DNA from: Rubrivivax sp.
Lineage (GTDB): Bacteria > Pseudomonadota > Gammaproteobacteria > Burkholderiales > Burkholderiaceae_C
DNA length: 11,103 nucleotides
Direction: 5' to 3'
NCBI GenBank assembly: GCA_027484885.1
Contig: JAIXSD010000015.1
Span: 1-11,103, forward strand
Positions 1 to 7,926 of this stretch are shown here, in pieces (within the stretch, counting starts at the first letter, position 1; each line of letters opens with the position of its first letter). Below the pieces are notes generated by a model, which was not told the origin of the DNA, ran no database searches, and was given only the letters and a program-made list of their open reading frames with translations. Made by a program: the position numbers and the translations under genes.

Positions 1-306
1 AATCGGCTCGCCGCAGTTCTGGCAGATGCCGAAGTCCTCGTGGTCCAGGGCCTCCAGGGCTGCGATCAGCTCGCGCAACGATTGCAGGGTCTGATCGCTG
101 CGCGCCAGATCCACTTCGCGGCTGGCATCCAGCGCCGGCTCACGCTGGCTGTTGCCATCGCCGTCCTGCAGCAAGGCTTCGCGTGCATGCTCGACCCGGC
201 TCAGCGCGCCCAGCTGTCCGTCGAGTTCGCGTTCCAGCTCGCGCTGCTGGCGCAGCAGTTCTTCCCGCAGCTCTTGAATCTGGGTGGCGTTGAGGTGCTT
301 CGTCAT
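1..306 (-). CDS. TraR/DksA family C4-type zinc-finger protein (partial, C-terminus outside window)
   Basis: The reverse strand reads from ATG at 306-304 for 102 codons without a stop to the window edge, so the C-terminus is missing. The N-terminal half (about residues 8-45) is rich in Glu, Gln, Arg and Leu and looks like a coiled coil. A second helix at about 62-90 follows, then the motif DFGICQNCGEPI (residues 91-102), which holds the first Cys pair (C95, C98) of a DksA/TraR zinc finger; the second pair should lie just past the edge. A clear Shine-Dalgarno sequence AAGGAGA (minus strand, about 312-318) supports the start. Family members bind in the RNA polymerase secondary channel and modulate transcription, often with ppGpp. 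The protein is shorter before the zinc finger than E. coli DksA and lacks the DPVDRA tip motif, so it is probably a DksA-like paralogue and I give no symbol. It is divergent from the neighbouring lipoprotein gene. Confidence 0.9.
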   Translation of the reverse strand, partial: MTKHLNATQIQELREELLRQQRELERELDGQLGALSRVEHAREALLQDGDGNSQREPALDASREVDLARSDQTLQSLRELIAALEALDHEDFGICQNCGEPI

Positions 307-549
307 GGCGATCTCCTTGATGTCATCTTGGCAGCCTGGAGACCGGCGGTGTTGACCTGGCTCAAGCCATGTGCAGGCGCGGAGCTTCGATGCTCGGGCG
401 GCCAACTCCCCCAAAAGAGGGGAGCGATGTGCGCATGGCATCCCGTACCATCGCGCCCGTTTGTAAAAAGTAGTAACGAGCCGAGGTGCGAGTGCGGGCC
501 AACCGCAGCTGAGCCTCGCCGACAAGAGACTCTCCGAGGGAAACAATCC
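307..549. other. Divergent intergenic region, probable promoters for both flanking genes
   Basis: These 243 bases separate the divergent DksA-like and lipoprotein genes, so both promoters are expected here. I see a perfect 6-bp inverted repeat (CTCCCC at 406-411, GGGGAG at 419-424, 7-base loop) with no T-run. An AT-rich island at about 460-477 (TTGTAAAAAGTAGTAAC) stands out from the GC-rich background and could be a promoter core, but I find no convincing -35/-10 pair. A second weak fold is possible at 488-519 in the presumed leader of the lipoprotein gene (GCGAG/CTCGC outer arms, TGCGG/CCGCA inner arms). An open frame runs through this region from about position 40, but its codons do not look coding and it lies antisense to the DksA-like gene. 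Confidence 0.4.
536..540 (+). promoter_or_regulatory. Ribosome binding site of the PKD/BNR lipoprotein
   Basis: GAGGG lies 9 bases before the ATG at 550. It decides the start: the open frame extends upstream to about position 40, but only the 550 start has a well-placed Shine-Dalgarno sequence and puts a lipoprotein signal peptide at the N-terminus. Confidence 0.7.
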
Positions 550-2925
550 ATGATGAACCCATCTCGCATGGCCGAGCGCGTGACGCGCTGGGCTTTGGCG
601 CCAGGCCTGGCGCTGGTTCTGACCGCCTGCGGCGGTGGCGGCAGTTCCGAACCCCCCGCGCCCCCGCCGGTGCCGCCCACGCCGGTGCCTGAGACCTTGA
701 GCATCACCGCCCCCACGGTGGGTGACATTGCCGAGCCCACCGCCTTCGGCAATAGCGCCGCCACCGTGAGCAAGCTGTCCTACAGCTGGGACTTCGGCGA
801 CGGCACCGCCGTCAGCACCGAGGCCGCGCCCAAGCACCAGTTCGCCAAGCCCGGTGACTATGAAGTGAAGCTGCGCGTCAGCAACGAGGCCGGCCAGTTC
901 AAGGAAGTCAAGACCACCATCTCGGTCAACAACCAGGCGGCCGTGCGCGGTCTGGAGTGCACGGGCGCGCAAGAAACCGGCTGGTGCTGGCAGGCACCGC
1001 GGCCGACCGGTCACGCCCTGAGCTCGATCACCTTCGCCACCGCCACCACGGGCTGGCGTGTGGGCGCTTACGGCGAAATCTTCAAGACGGTCGATGCCGG
1101 CAAGACCTGGACCCGCCAGCCCAGCGGCGTGAACGCAGATCTGCAAGAAGTGGTCTTTGTCGACGACAAGATCGGCTGGGTCCGTGGTGCCAACAGCACG
1201 CTGCTCAGCACCCGCGACGGTGGCAGCACCTGGACGGTGGTGGCAGCCCCTTGGCAGTTTGACAACGACAGCGGCAAGCTGTCCATCCTGGCCGATGGCA
1301 GCCTGCAGTACAGCGCTTACGGCACGATCTACCTCAGCGCTGATGCTGGCAAAACGTGGAACACGAGCACAGGCACGGGCAACGCCTTGGTCGGCACGGC
1401 CGGTGGCGCCTACCTCAGCCTGTCCGGCGACAAGCTGGTGCGCTACAGCAGCATCAAGGCCACGGCGGTCGACGTGCTGCAGCTCAAGGACACCGACGGA
1501 AGCTCTTTCTACGGTTACAGCACGTCGATCAATCCGGTCGGCGACAAGACGGTGATCGTGCGGGCCCGCAATTACGGCAGCTGGGATCCGGTCACCTACC
1601 AGTATGTCTATCGACAAGCTCTGTGGCGCAGCGATGACGCCGGCCTGACCTGGTCGCGCCTGGCCCTCACGGGCCTCGGCAATGACTCCGACACCTTGCA
1701 ACTGCGAGCTCTGGATGGCGCGGCCAAGACCTTGGTCGGCCAGATGGGCGGCGTGCTCTACCGCTCCGAAGATGGCGGCGCCAGCTGGGCGCAAGCCTCG
1801 CCGGTCGGTGCCTACGGCCTGCGCACGGTCTTCGCTCAAGGCACCCGCCTCTACGCCCAATGGGATACGGTCCTGCGTTACAGCGATGACCTGGGCCGCA
1901 GCTGGAAGGATCTGAGCCTGCCGGCCGTGTTCAAGTCCAACAGCTATTACTACTCGCTGGCCTTCCGCGAAGCCGGTGCTGCCTTGATGCTGGTCGACAG
2001 CGAGCGTGGCAGCTATGTCAGCCTCGACAAGGGTGCCAGCTGGGTGCTTGTGCGCGAGGGCAGTTCCAGCTCCCAAGGTTCGCCGCACTCGGTGGCTTTC
2101 CGCGATGCCAAGAACGGTGCCATGGTCAACACCCGTGGCGAGCTGTTTCAGAGTGCCGATGGCGGCAAGACCTGGACGCTCAAGCGCTCGGACCTGGGTA
2201 GCAACAACTACTACCCTTACAACGCCGCGCGTCTGCAGTTCCTGAACGCCAAGACCGGTTACCTGCTGAGCCTGGATCGTCGTCTCTACAAGACGTCGGA
2301 CGGTGGCGAGAACTGGGCCTCGGGCCTGGGCAGCACCTTGTGGACCGGCATGGGCTTCACCGACGAGAGCAAGGGCTGGGCCCGTACCGACGGCGGCAAG
2401 TTCTGGCTGACCCGCGATGGCAGCAGCAATTGGACCGAGCTGCCCCAGCCGAGCTTCACGCCGACGGATGTCCGCGTCGAAGCCGGAGCGGCCTTGACCG
2501 CGGTGGGCAGCGGTGGCGCCATTGCGCAAAGCAGCGACGACGGCAAGACCTGGGCCTTGCGCTACACCGGCTTGCGCGAAGCGCTGAACCGGGTCTATTC
2601 GCTCGACGGCAAGACCTACTGGGCGATCGGCGCCGCCGGCACCGTGCTGCGCTCCGACGACGCCGGCGTCAGCTGGACCAAGCAGCTGGTGCCCGTGCCT
2701 TCGCAAGCCGGCTTGCTCGACATCCAGTTCCTCGATGCTAAGAACGGCTGGATCGTCGGCGAGCTGGGCACCATCCTGGTGACCCGCGACGGTGGCAAGA
2801 CCTGGACCCCGCAGGCTTCGGGCACCCGCAAGACCTTGCATTCGGTGCAGATCGTGGACATCCGCACCGGCTGGATCGTCGGCGCCGAAGGCACCTTGCT
2901 GGCCACCGGATCGGGCGGCAACTGA
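550..2925 (+). CDS. PKD-domain lipoprotein with 13 Asp-box (BNR/Ycf48-like) repeats
   Basis: A 791-residue protein predicted to be exported and lipid-anchored. Residues 1-26 form a signal peptide ending in the lipobox LTAC, with Cys27 as the lipidated residue. A Gly/Ser stretch and a Pro-rich tether follow (about 28-48). Residues about 50-127 are a PKD domain with the typical YSWDFGDGT strand at 78-86. From about 155 to the end there are 13 Asp-box motifs of the form S/T-x-D-x-G-x-T/S-W (Trp at 187, 228, 270, 368, 413, 452, 498, 542, 589, 628, 668, 709 and 752), often preceded by GW-x-VG strands, as in Ycf48/BNR beta-propellers. Such proteins act as binding or assembly scaffolds, or less often as glycosidases; I see no catalytic signature. 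Thirteen blades suggest two consecutive propellers. C137 and C146 could form a disulphide. The gene stands alone, ended by a strong terminator. Its ligand is unknown; an outer-membrane location facing outward or the periplasm is inferred. The upstream ATG near position 40 was rejected because a start there would bury the signal peptide. Confidence 0.9.
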   Translation: MMNPSRMAERVTRWALAPGLALVLTACGGGGSSEPPAPPPVPPTPVPETLSITAPTVGDIAEPTAFGNSAATVSKLSYSWDFGDGTAVSTEAAPKHQFAKPGDYEVKLRVSNEAGQFKEVKTTISVNNQAAVRGLECTGAQETGWCWQAPRPTGHALSSITFATATTGWRVGAYGEIFKTVDAGKTWTRQPSGVNADLQEVVFVDDKIGWVRGANSTLLSTRDGGSTWTVVAAPWQFDNDSGKLSILADGSLQYSAYGTIYLSADAGKTWNTSTGTGNALVGTAGGAYLSLSGDKLVRYSSIKATAVDVLQLKDTDGSSFYGYSTSINPVGDKTVIVRARNYGSWDPVTYQYVYRQALWRSDDAGLTWSRLALTGLGNDSDTLQLRALDGAAKTLVGQMGGVLYRSEDGGASWAQASPVGAYGLRTVFAQGTRLYAQWDTVLRYSDDLGRSWKDLSLPAVFKSNSYYYSLAFREAGAALMLVDSERGSYVSLDKGASWVLVREGSSSSQGSPHSVAFRDAKNGAMVNTRGELFQSADGGKTWTLKRSDLGSNNYYPYNAARLQFLNAKTGYLLSLDRRLYKTSDGGENWASGLGSTLWTGMGFTDESKGWARTDGGKFWLTRDGSSNWTELPQPSFTPTDVRVEAGAALTAVGSGGAIAQSSDDGKTWALRYTGLREALNRVYSLDGKTYWAIGAAGTVLRSDDAGVSWTKQLVPVPSQAGLLDIQFLDAKNGWIVGELGTILVTRDGGKTWTPQASGTRKTLHSVQIVDIRTGWIVGAEGTLLATGSGGN

Positions 2926-2957
2926 GCTCAGGTTTCTGAGTCGGCTCCGCTGAGCTG

Positions 2958-2992
2958 AAGGCCGAGGCGCTGCAAGGCGCCTCGGCCTTTTT
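2958..2992 (+). terminator. Intrinsic (Rho-independent) terminator after the lipoprotein gene
   Basis: A perfect 13-bp stem (left arm 2958-2970, right arm 2977-2989, 6-base loop TGCAAG) is followed by a T-run to 2992. It starts 33 bases after the stop codon and isolates the lipoprotein gene from queA. The stop codon itself lies within a 10-bp palindrome, CTGAGCTCAG at 2922-2931, and CTGAGC recurs at 2950-2955 just before the stem; this may be coincidence. Confidence 0.92.
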
Positions 2993-3088
2993 CGTTTCTG
3001 GAGGCCGTCAGCCGCTCGCCGCTACTGGCATGGGAAAATCCGAGGCTTCCCCAGTCTTTGGCACGGGTCTGTCCGGCCCTCAAACCCC

Positions 3089-4168
3089 ATGTCTTCTTCG
3101 ACGTTTTCCCCTTCCTCCTCGCCTTCGTACACCGTCAGCGATTTTGATTTCGAACTGCCGCCCGAGCTGATCGCCCAGCATCCGGCGGCCGAGCGCAGCG
3201 GCTCGCGCCTGCTCGACGGTCGCAGCGAGGCGCCGGTGGACCGCGTGTTCCGCGAGCTGCCCGATCTGCTCCACCCCGGCGACCTGCTGGTCTTCAACAA
3301 CACCAAGGTGATCAAGGCGCGCATGTACGGCGCCAAGGCGACCGGGGGTTCGGTCGAGGCGCTGATCGAGCGGGTGCTGCCCGGCACGCTGGAGGTCTGG
3401 GCCCATGTGCGGGCCAGCAAGTCGCCCAAGCCGGGCACCTGGATCCGCTTCAACGAGGCGTTTGATGCCGAGGTGCTGGGGCGCTGTGGGCCTGACGGCG
3501 GCATGTTCCATCTGCGCTTTCCCAGCGACCCCTTTGCCCTGCTGGAGCAGCATGGCCATGTGCCGCTGCCACCTTACATCGAGCATGCCGACGAGGCCGA
3601 CGATGTGCGCCGCTACCAGACCGTGTTCGCGCGCGAGCCCGGCGCGGTGGCCGCGCCGACGGCGGCCTTGCATTTCGATGAAGGCGTGCTGGCCCGCTTG
3701 GCCGAGCGTGGCATCGCCACCGCCCATGTCACCTTGCATGTGGGCGCCGGCACTTTCCAGCCCGTGCGCGTCGAGCAGTTGAGCGAGCACAAGATGCACA
3801 GCGAGTGGTTCGAGGTGCCGGCCGAGACGGTGGCCGCCGTGGCCGCCTGCCGGGCGCGCGGCGGCCGGGTGGTGGCCGTGGGCACAACCACGCTGCGGGC
3901 GCTGGAGTCGGCCGCGCAAGGCGGCGAACTGCTAGCCGGTGCGCGCGAGACCGAGATCTTCATCACCCCGGGATTCAACTTCCGCGTGGTCGACAGCCTG
4001 GTCACCAATTTCCACCTGCCCAAGAGCACCTTGATGATGCTGGTCAGCGCCCTGGCCGGTCACGCGCGCGTGATGGCGCTCTACCGCCATGCGATCGCGC
4101 AGCGTTACCGCTTCTTCAGCTACGGTGACGCCATGCTCTTGCAGCGCAGCGCCGATAATGCCGCTTAA
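3089..4168 (+). CDS. queA: S-adenosylmethionine:tRNA ribosyltransferase-isomerase
   Basis: QueA (359 residues) transfers and isomerises the ribosyl part of S-adenosylmethionine onto preQ1 at the wobble position of tRNAs with GUN anticodons, giving epoxyqueuosine in the cytoplasm. The family motifs are all present in order: [10 protein letters not shown] (69-78), LPPYI (160-164), RYQTVFA (175-181), [11 protein letters not shown] (186-196), [11 protein letters not shown] (217-227), the HKMHSEW stretch (234-240), [11 protein letters not shown] (264-274), [17 protein letters not shown] (306-322) and FFSYGDAM (342-349). Length is normal apart from a Ser-rich N-terminal extension of about 14 residues before the usual family start. 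No good Shine-Dalgarno sequence precedes the ATG, but it is the only ATG near the family start. The gene follows a terminator, so its promoter should lie in 2993-3088. The partner gene tgt, often adjacent, is not downstream here; tyrB follows after 25 bases. Confidence 0.97.
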   Translation: MSSSTFSPSSSPSYTVSDFDFELPPELIAQHPAAERSGSRLLDGRSEAPVDRVFRELPDLLHPGDLLVFNNTKVIKARMYGAKATGGSVEALIERVLPGTLEVWAHVRASKSPKPGTWIRFNEAFDAEVLGRCGPDGGMFHLRFPSDPFALLEQHGHVPLPPYIEHADEADDVRRYQTVFAREPGAVAAPTAALHFDEGVLARLAERGIATAHVTLHVGAGTFQPVRVEQLSEHKMHSEWFEVPAETVAAVAACRARGGRVVAVGTTTLRALESAAQGGELLAGARETEIFITPGFNFRVVDSLVTNFHLPKSTLMMLVSALAGHARVMALYRHAIAQRYRFFSYGDAMLLQRSADNAA

Positions 4169-4193
4169 TTTCTTGCCCTTGGAGTGATGCACC

Positions 4194-5387
4194 ATGTTCC
4201 AGCACGTTGACGCCTACGCCGGCGACCCGATCCTGAGCCTCAACGAGGCCTTCCAGAAGGACAGCCGCCCGGGCAAGATCAATCTCTCCATCGGCATCTA
4301 CTTCGACGACGAAGGCCGCATCCCCATGCTGGATTCGGTCCGCAAGGCCGAGCTGGCCGTGGTGGCCGATGCCGGCGCGCGCCCCTACCTGCCCATGGAA
4401 GGCGCGGCCAATTTCCGCAATGCCGTGCAAGCCCTGCTGTTCGGCGAGAACCATCCGGCGCGTGCCGAAGGCCGCATCGTCACCATCCAGAGCGTGGGCT
4501 CCAGCGGTGGCCTCAAGGTCGGTGCCGATTTCATCAAGCGCTACTTCCCGGCCAGCGCCATCTATGTGTCCGACCCGACCTGGGACAACCACCGCGCGGT
4601 GTTCGAAGGCTCCGGCATCGAGGTCAAGACCTACCCGTATTACGACGCCGCCACCGGCGGTGTGCGCTTTGCCGACATGCTGGAAGCCATCCGCGCCCTG
4701 CCGGCCAAGAGCGTGGTGCTGCTGCACGCCTGCTGCCACAACCCGACCGGCGTGGACCTGAGCCCCCTGCAGTGGGACGAGCTGATCCCGGTGCTGAAAG
4801 AGCGCGAGCTGCTGCCTTTCCTGGACCTGGCCTACCAGGGCTATGGCGACGGCATCGACGAAGACGCCTTTGCCATCCGCGCCATGCTGGATGCCGGCCT
4901 GTCCTTCTTCGTGGCCAACAGCTTCTCCAAGAGCATGAGCCTCTACGGCGAGCGCTGCGGCGCGCTCAGCGTGGTCTGCCCCGATGCGGCCCAGGCCGCC
5001 CTGGTGCTGGGCCAGCTGAAGTTCATGATCCGCCGCAACTATTCCAACCCGCCGCTGCACGGTGGCCAGATCGTGGCCCGCGTGCTCAGCGACCCGCAGC
5101 TGCGCAGCCTGTGGGAAGGCGAAGTGACCGAGATGCGTGAGCGCATCCACGCCATGCGCAATGCCTTGCACGGCGTGCTGACGGCCAAGCTGCCGGGCCG
5201 CAACTTCGACTACTTCCTGACCCAGCGCGGCATGTTCAGCTACACCGGCCTGACCGCCGCCCAGGTGGACCGCCTGAAGGACGAGTTCGGCGTCTACCTG
5301 GTTCGCTCGGGCCGCATGTGCGTGGCCGGCCTGAACAACAAGAACGTCGAGGCCACGGCCAGCGCCATGGCCGCTGTGCTGGCTTGA
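4194..5387 (+). CDS. tyrB: Aromatic-amino-acid aminotransferase (TyrB type)
   Basis: A 397-residue PLP-dependent class I aminotransferase, the same length as E. coli TyrB. It exchanges amino groups between tyrosine, phenylalanine or aspartate and 2-oxoglutarate, the last step of tyrosine and phenylalanine synthesis. The N-terminal [14 protein letters not shown] and C-terminal [15 protein letters not shown] match TyrB as I remember it. Key residues by alignment are Trp130, Asn183 in HNPTG, Asp211, Tyr214, the PLP lysine Lys246 in [12 protein letters not shown], Arg254 and the carboxylate-binding Arg374 in [11 protein letters not shown] Shine-Dalgarno sequence GGAG at 4181-4184 lies 9 bases before the start. 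The gene begins 25 bases after queA and its stop overlaps the next start, so co-transcription is likely. Separating a tyrosine-preferring from an aspartate-preferring enzyme needs biochemistry, so the substrate range is inferred. Confidence 0.95.
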   Translation: MFQHVDAYAGDPILSLNEAFQKDSRPGKINLSIGIYFDDEGRIPMLDSVRKAELAVVADAGARPYLPMEGAANFRNAVQALLFGENHPARAEGRIVTIQSVGSSGGLKVGADFIKRYFPASAIYVSDPTWDNHRAVFEGSGIEVKTYPYYDAATGGVRFADMLEAIRALPAKSVVLLHACCHNPTGVDLSPLQWDELIPVLKERELLPFLDLAYQGYGDGIDEDAFAIRAMLDAGLSFFVANSFSKSMSLYGERCGALSVVCPDAAQAALVLGQLKFMIRRNYSNPPLHGGQIVARVLSDPQLRSLWEGEVTEMRERIHAMRNALHGVLTAKLPGRNFDYFLTQRGMFSYTGLTAAQVDRLKDEFGVYLVRSGRMCVAGLNNKNVEATASAMAAVLA

Positions 5388-6358
5388 AGCGCAAAGGCCC
5401 GGTCCTCTTTGTCGCTGCCCTACTGGGCGCTGTGCTGCTGATGGGGCCGCGCAACGCCGACCAAGCCTGGTTGCCGCCGGACACGGTGGCGCCGCTGCCT
5501 TCGCAGCTGGATCAGTTCGACGCTCACCTGGCCGCCGCCGAGGCGCGCCTGGGCGACGTCACGCCGGGCGCCGAGAAGCACATCGTCTGGGGCCCGGCCG
5601 GCCGCCAGCGCGCGCCCTGGGTGGTGGTCTATCTGCATGGCTTCAGCGCCACGCGGCAGGAGCTGGCCCCGGTGCCCGAGCTGATCGCCAAGGAGCTGGG
5701 CGGCCATGTCTACTACGCGCGCCTGGCCGGCCATGGCCGCCCCGGCGCGGCCATGGGCCAGATGACGGTCAGCGAGTGGAAGGCCGACGCGTTGGAAGCC
5801 CTGGCCATCGGCCACCAGCTCGGCGAGCGCGTGCTGGTCATGGGCACCTCGACCGGTGCCACCTTGTCCGCTTGGCTGGCCTTGCGGCCCGAGGCCAAGG
5901 ATGTGGCCGGCTGGGTCATGGTCTCGCCCAACTTCGGGCCCAAGAATGCCTGGGCCTCGGTCATCAACTGGCCGTGGGGTCGCATCCTGGCGCGCTGGAT
6001 CCACGGCGAAACCAGCCGCTGGACGCCCAACAGCCCCGCCAAGGCCCGCTACTGGACGCATGAGTACCCAACCTCGGCCCTGTTTCCCATGATGGCCCTG
6101 GTGGCCCGCGTGCGCGACAGTGCGCTGGAGAACGTCAAGGCACCGCTGCTGATGATGCTGTCGCCGCGCGACCAGGTCATCGATGTGCAGGCGGCGCGCC
6201 AGGCTTTTGAGCGCTTCAGCCACCCGAGCAAGCGCCTGGTCGAGGTGGACTACAGCCAAAGCCCCAACCAGCATGTGCTGGCCGGTGACATCGAGTCGCC
6301 CCAGTCCAATGCGCCCATGGTGGCCCAGGTGCTGGAGTTTGTCCGCACGCTGAAGTGA
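5384..6358 (+). CDS. Membrane-anchored alpha/beta hydrolase
   Basis: A serine hydrolase of the alpha/beta fold, 324 residues from the chosen start. An N-terminal MKRK and a hydrophobic stretch (about 6-21) look like a signal anchor, so the catalytic domain is probably periplasmic. HGF at 85-87 is the oxyanion-hole strand, GTSTG at 154-158 is the nucleophile elbow (Ser156), Asp263 in SPRDQVID and His297 in NQHVL complete the triad, and LAGHGRP (114-120) resembles the lysophospholipase/carboxylesterase group. I chose TTG at 5384 because it overlaps the tyrB stop (TTGA), removes an Arg-rich unlikely N-terminus read from the ATG at 5318 inside tyrB, and puts Lys/Arg directly before the hydrophobic segment. 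There is no clear Shine-Dalgarno sequence, which fits translational coupling. A later ATG at 5441 would remove most of the anchor. The substrate is unknown; its position next to dacB makes an envelope role possible but unproven. Confidence 0.88.
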   Translation: MKRKGPVLFVAALLGAVLLMGPRNADQAWLPPDTVAPLPSQLDQFDAHLAAAEARLGDVTPGAEKHIVWGPAGRQRAPWVVVYLHGFSATRQELAPVPELIAKELGGHVYYARLAGHGRPGAAMGQMTVSEWKADALEALAIGHQLGERVLVMGTSTGATLSAWLALRPEAKDVAGWVMVSPNFGPKNAWASVINWPWGRILARWIHGETSRWTPNSPAKARYWTHEYPTSALFPMMALVARVRDSALENVKAPLLMMLSPRDQVIDVQAARQAFERFSHPSKRLVEVDYSQSPNQHVLAGDIESPQSNAPMVAQVLEFVRTLK

Positions 6359-6359
6359 C

Positions 6360-7856
6360 GTGAGCGGCGGCGCCCAGCTCCATCCTCGGGCCGGCTGGCT
6401 GCTGAGCGCACTGCTGGCGCTGTGGGCGGCGTCAGCCCAGGCCGCCCCCGATTTGCCTCACCCGGTGCTGGCTGCGCTCGAGCAGGCCGGCCTGCCCGCC
6501 ACGGCGCTGGGCGTGGTGGCTTTTCCCTTGCCCGATGAAGGCGAGCGAGCCGGCGGCAAGATGCACCGCCGCACACCGGCCCTGCGCTGGCAGGCCGAGC
6601 GGGCGATGGCACCCAGCTCCTCCATCAAGATCCTGAGCGCCGTGGTCGCGCTCGACCGCCTGGGCGCCGCCTCGCGCGGCCGCACCGAGCTGCTCAGTGA
6701 AGGCCCGCCCGACGCCCAGGGCCGCCTGGCCGGCCCGCTCTACCTGCGTGGCGGCGCCGATGCCCAGCTGGACTGGGGCGCGCTCTGGCTGATGCTGCGC
6801 CAGGCGCGCGAGCAGGGCGTGCGCGAGGTGCCGGCCGGCCTGGTGCTGGACCGAACCCTGTTCCGCCCCACGCGGCCCGACCCCACGCTGCCGCCCTTCG
6901 ACGAATACCCCGAGTCGGCCTACAACCTGGTGCCCGATGCCCTCATGCTCAACGGCAATCTGCTCGGCCTGAGCCTGGAGTCCGACAGCCAGACCCTGCG
7001 CGGACGCCTCAGCCCCGTCTGGCGCGGCCTGCAGCTGGACCTCAGCGCCCTGGCCTGGAGCGAGCGGCCCTGCGCCGACTGGGAGCTGGATTTCGGCCGC
7101 CCGCAGCTGCTGCCTGCGCCCGAGGGCCAGGGCTGGGTCTTGCGCCTGCAGGGCAGTTTTCCGCGCCAGTGCCAGCAGCGGCAGGACATGAACCTGGTCG
7201 ACCGTCAGGCCCTCGTGCCCCTGGTCGTGCGCTCGCTCTGGGAAGAGCTGGGCGGCAGCCTGGGCCCGGCCGTGCAAGAGGCCGCCACGCCCGCGGGTGC
7301 GCAGCTGCTGGCCCAGCACCAGGACCGGCCGCTGGGCGAGCTGCTGCGCGGCGCACTGAAAAGCTCGGACAACCCGCTGACCCGCCTGGTCTACCTGCGC
7401 CTCGGCGCCTCCGTCGCCCGCCCCGGCGAGGAGACCCTGGCTGCGGCCGAGCGCGCGGTGCGCGAATGGCTGGCCGAGCAAGGCCTGGATGCTCAGGGCC
7501 TGGTGCTGGAGAACGGCTCTGGCCTGTCGCGGCGCGAGCGCATCCGGCCCGAGCTGCTGGCCGCCGTGCTGGCCCGCGCCGCCCGCCTGCCGCTGGCGCC
7601 CGAGCTGCAAAGCGGCCTGCCTCTGGCCGGCGTGGACGGTACCCTGCGCCGCCGCCTCAAGGCCAGCCCGGCCGCGGGCCGCGCCCGCCTCAAGACCGGC
7701 AGCCTCAACGAGGCCGTGGCCCTGGCCGGCTATGTGCCCGACCGCCAGGGCCGCCCCTGGGTGATGGTGGCCTTTGTCAACCACGAGCAGGCCGGCCGCC
7801 GTGGCCGGCCGGTGCTGGACGCCGTGGCGGATTGGGTGGCGCGGCAATCGCCCTGA
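6360..7856 (+). CDS. dacB: D-alanyl-D-alanine carboxypeptidase/endopeptidase, PBP4 type
   Basis: A low-molecular-mass class C penicillin-binding protein (peptidase family S13, 498 residues) that trims D-Ala from peptidoglycan pentapeptides and cuts D-Ala-mDAP cross-links in the periplasm. A signal peptide ends near AQA at 26-28. The three active-site motifs are present: SxxK as SSIK with nucleophile Ser87 and Lys90, SxN as SDN at 336-338, and KTG at 445-447. The long stretch between the first two motifs matches the extra domains typical of PBP4. Other family marks are YNLVPDALMLNGN (188-200) and ENGSGLSR (384-391). Cys238 and Cys271 could pair in the periplasm. The GTG start at 6360 is 1 base after the hydrolase stop, with no clear Shine-Dalgarno sequence, so coupling is likely; starting there gives a normal signal peptide. 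I am confident of the family and moderately confident of the symbol. Confidence 0.95.
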   Translation: MSGGAQLHPRAGWLLSALLALWAASAQAAPDLPHPVLAALEQAGLPATALGVVAFPLPDEGERAGGKMHRRTPALRWQAERAMAPSSSIKILSAVVALDRLGAASRGRTELLSEGPPDAQGRLAGPLYLRGGADAQLDWGALWLMLRQAREQGVREVPAGLVLDRTLFRPTRPDPTLPPFDEYPESAYNLVPDALMLNGNLLGLSLESDSQTLRGRLSPVWRGLQLDLSALAWSERPCADWELDFGRPQLLPAPEGQGWVLRLQGSFPRQCQQRQDMNLVDRQALVPLVVRSLWEELGGSLGPAVQEAATPAGAQLLAQHQDRPLGELLRGALKSSDNPLTRLVYLRLGASVARPGEETLAAAERAVREWLAEQGLDAQGLVLENGSGLSRRERIRPELLAAVLARAARLPLAPELQSGLPLAGVDGTLRRRLKASPAAGRARLKTGSLNEAVALAGYVPDRQGRPWVMVAFVNHEQAGRRGRPVLDAVADWVARQSP

Positions 7857-7926
7857 GGCATGAGGCGAAAGGCCAGGCCACGCCCGGCGTTTGCCCGTAT
7901 TCTTGGGCCTTGCCAGCGGGGGCTCG
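7857..7926 (+). other. Gap between dacB and the kinase gene
   Basis: Seventy bases without a gene. The kinase frame is open from TTG at 7891, but the ATG at 7927 has a G-rich Shine-Dalgarno-like sequence (GCGGGGG, about 7917-7922) in a suitable place, so the TTG is a less likely alternative that would add 12 residues. I see no terminator, so read-through from dacB is plausible. Confidence 0.5.

Noticed and set aside
40..549. N-terminal extension of the lipoprotein frame to position 40
   Set aside because: It lies antisense to the DksA-like gene and would bury a clear lipoprotein signal peptide; the ATG at 550 has its own Shine-Dalgarno sequence.
4116..5171. A 351-codon minus-strand frame opposite tyrB
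   Set aside because: Gly/Ala/His/Gln-rich mirror of a gene with every TyrB active-site residue in place.
5318..5383. ATG at 5318 as the start of the hydrolase
   Set aside because: It would overlap tyrB by 70 bases and add an Arg/Gln/His-rich stretch before the signal anchor; TTG at 5384 is the better start.
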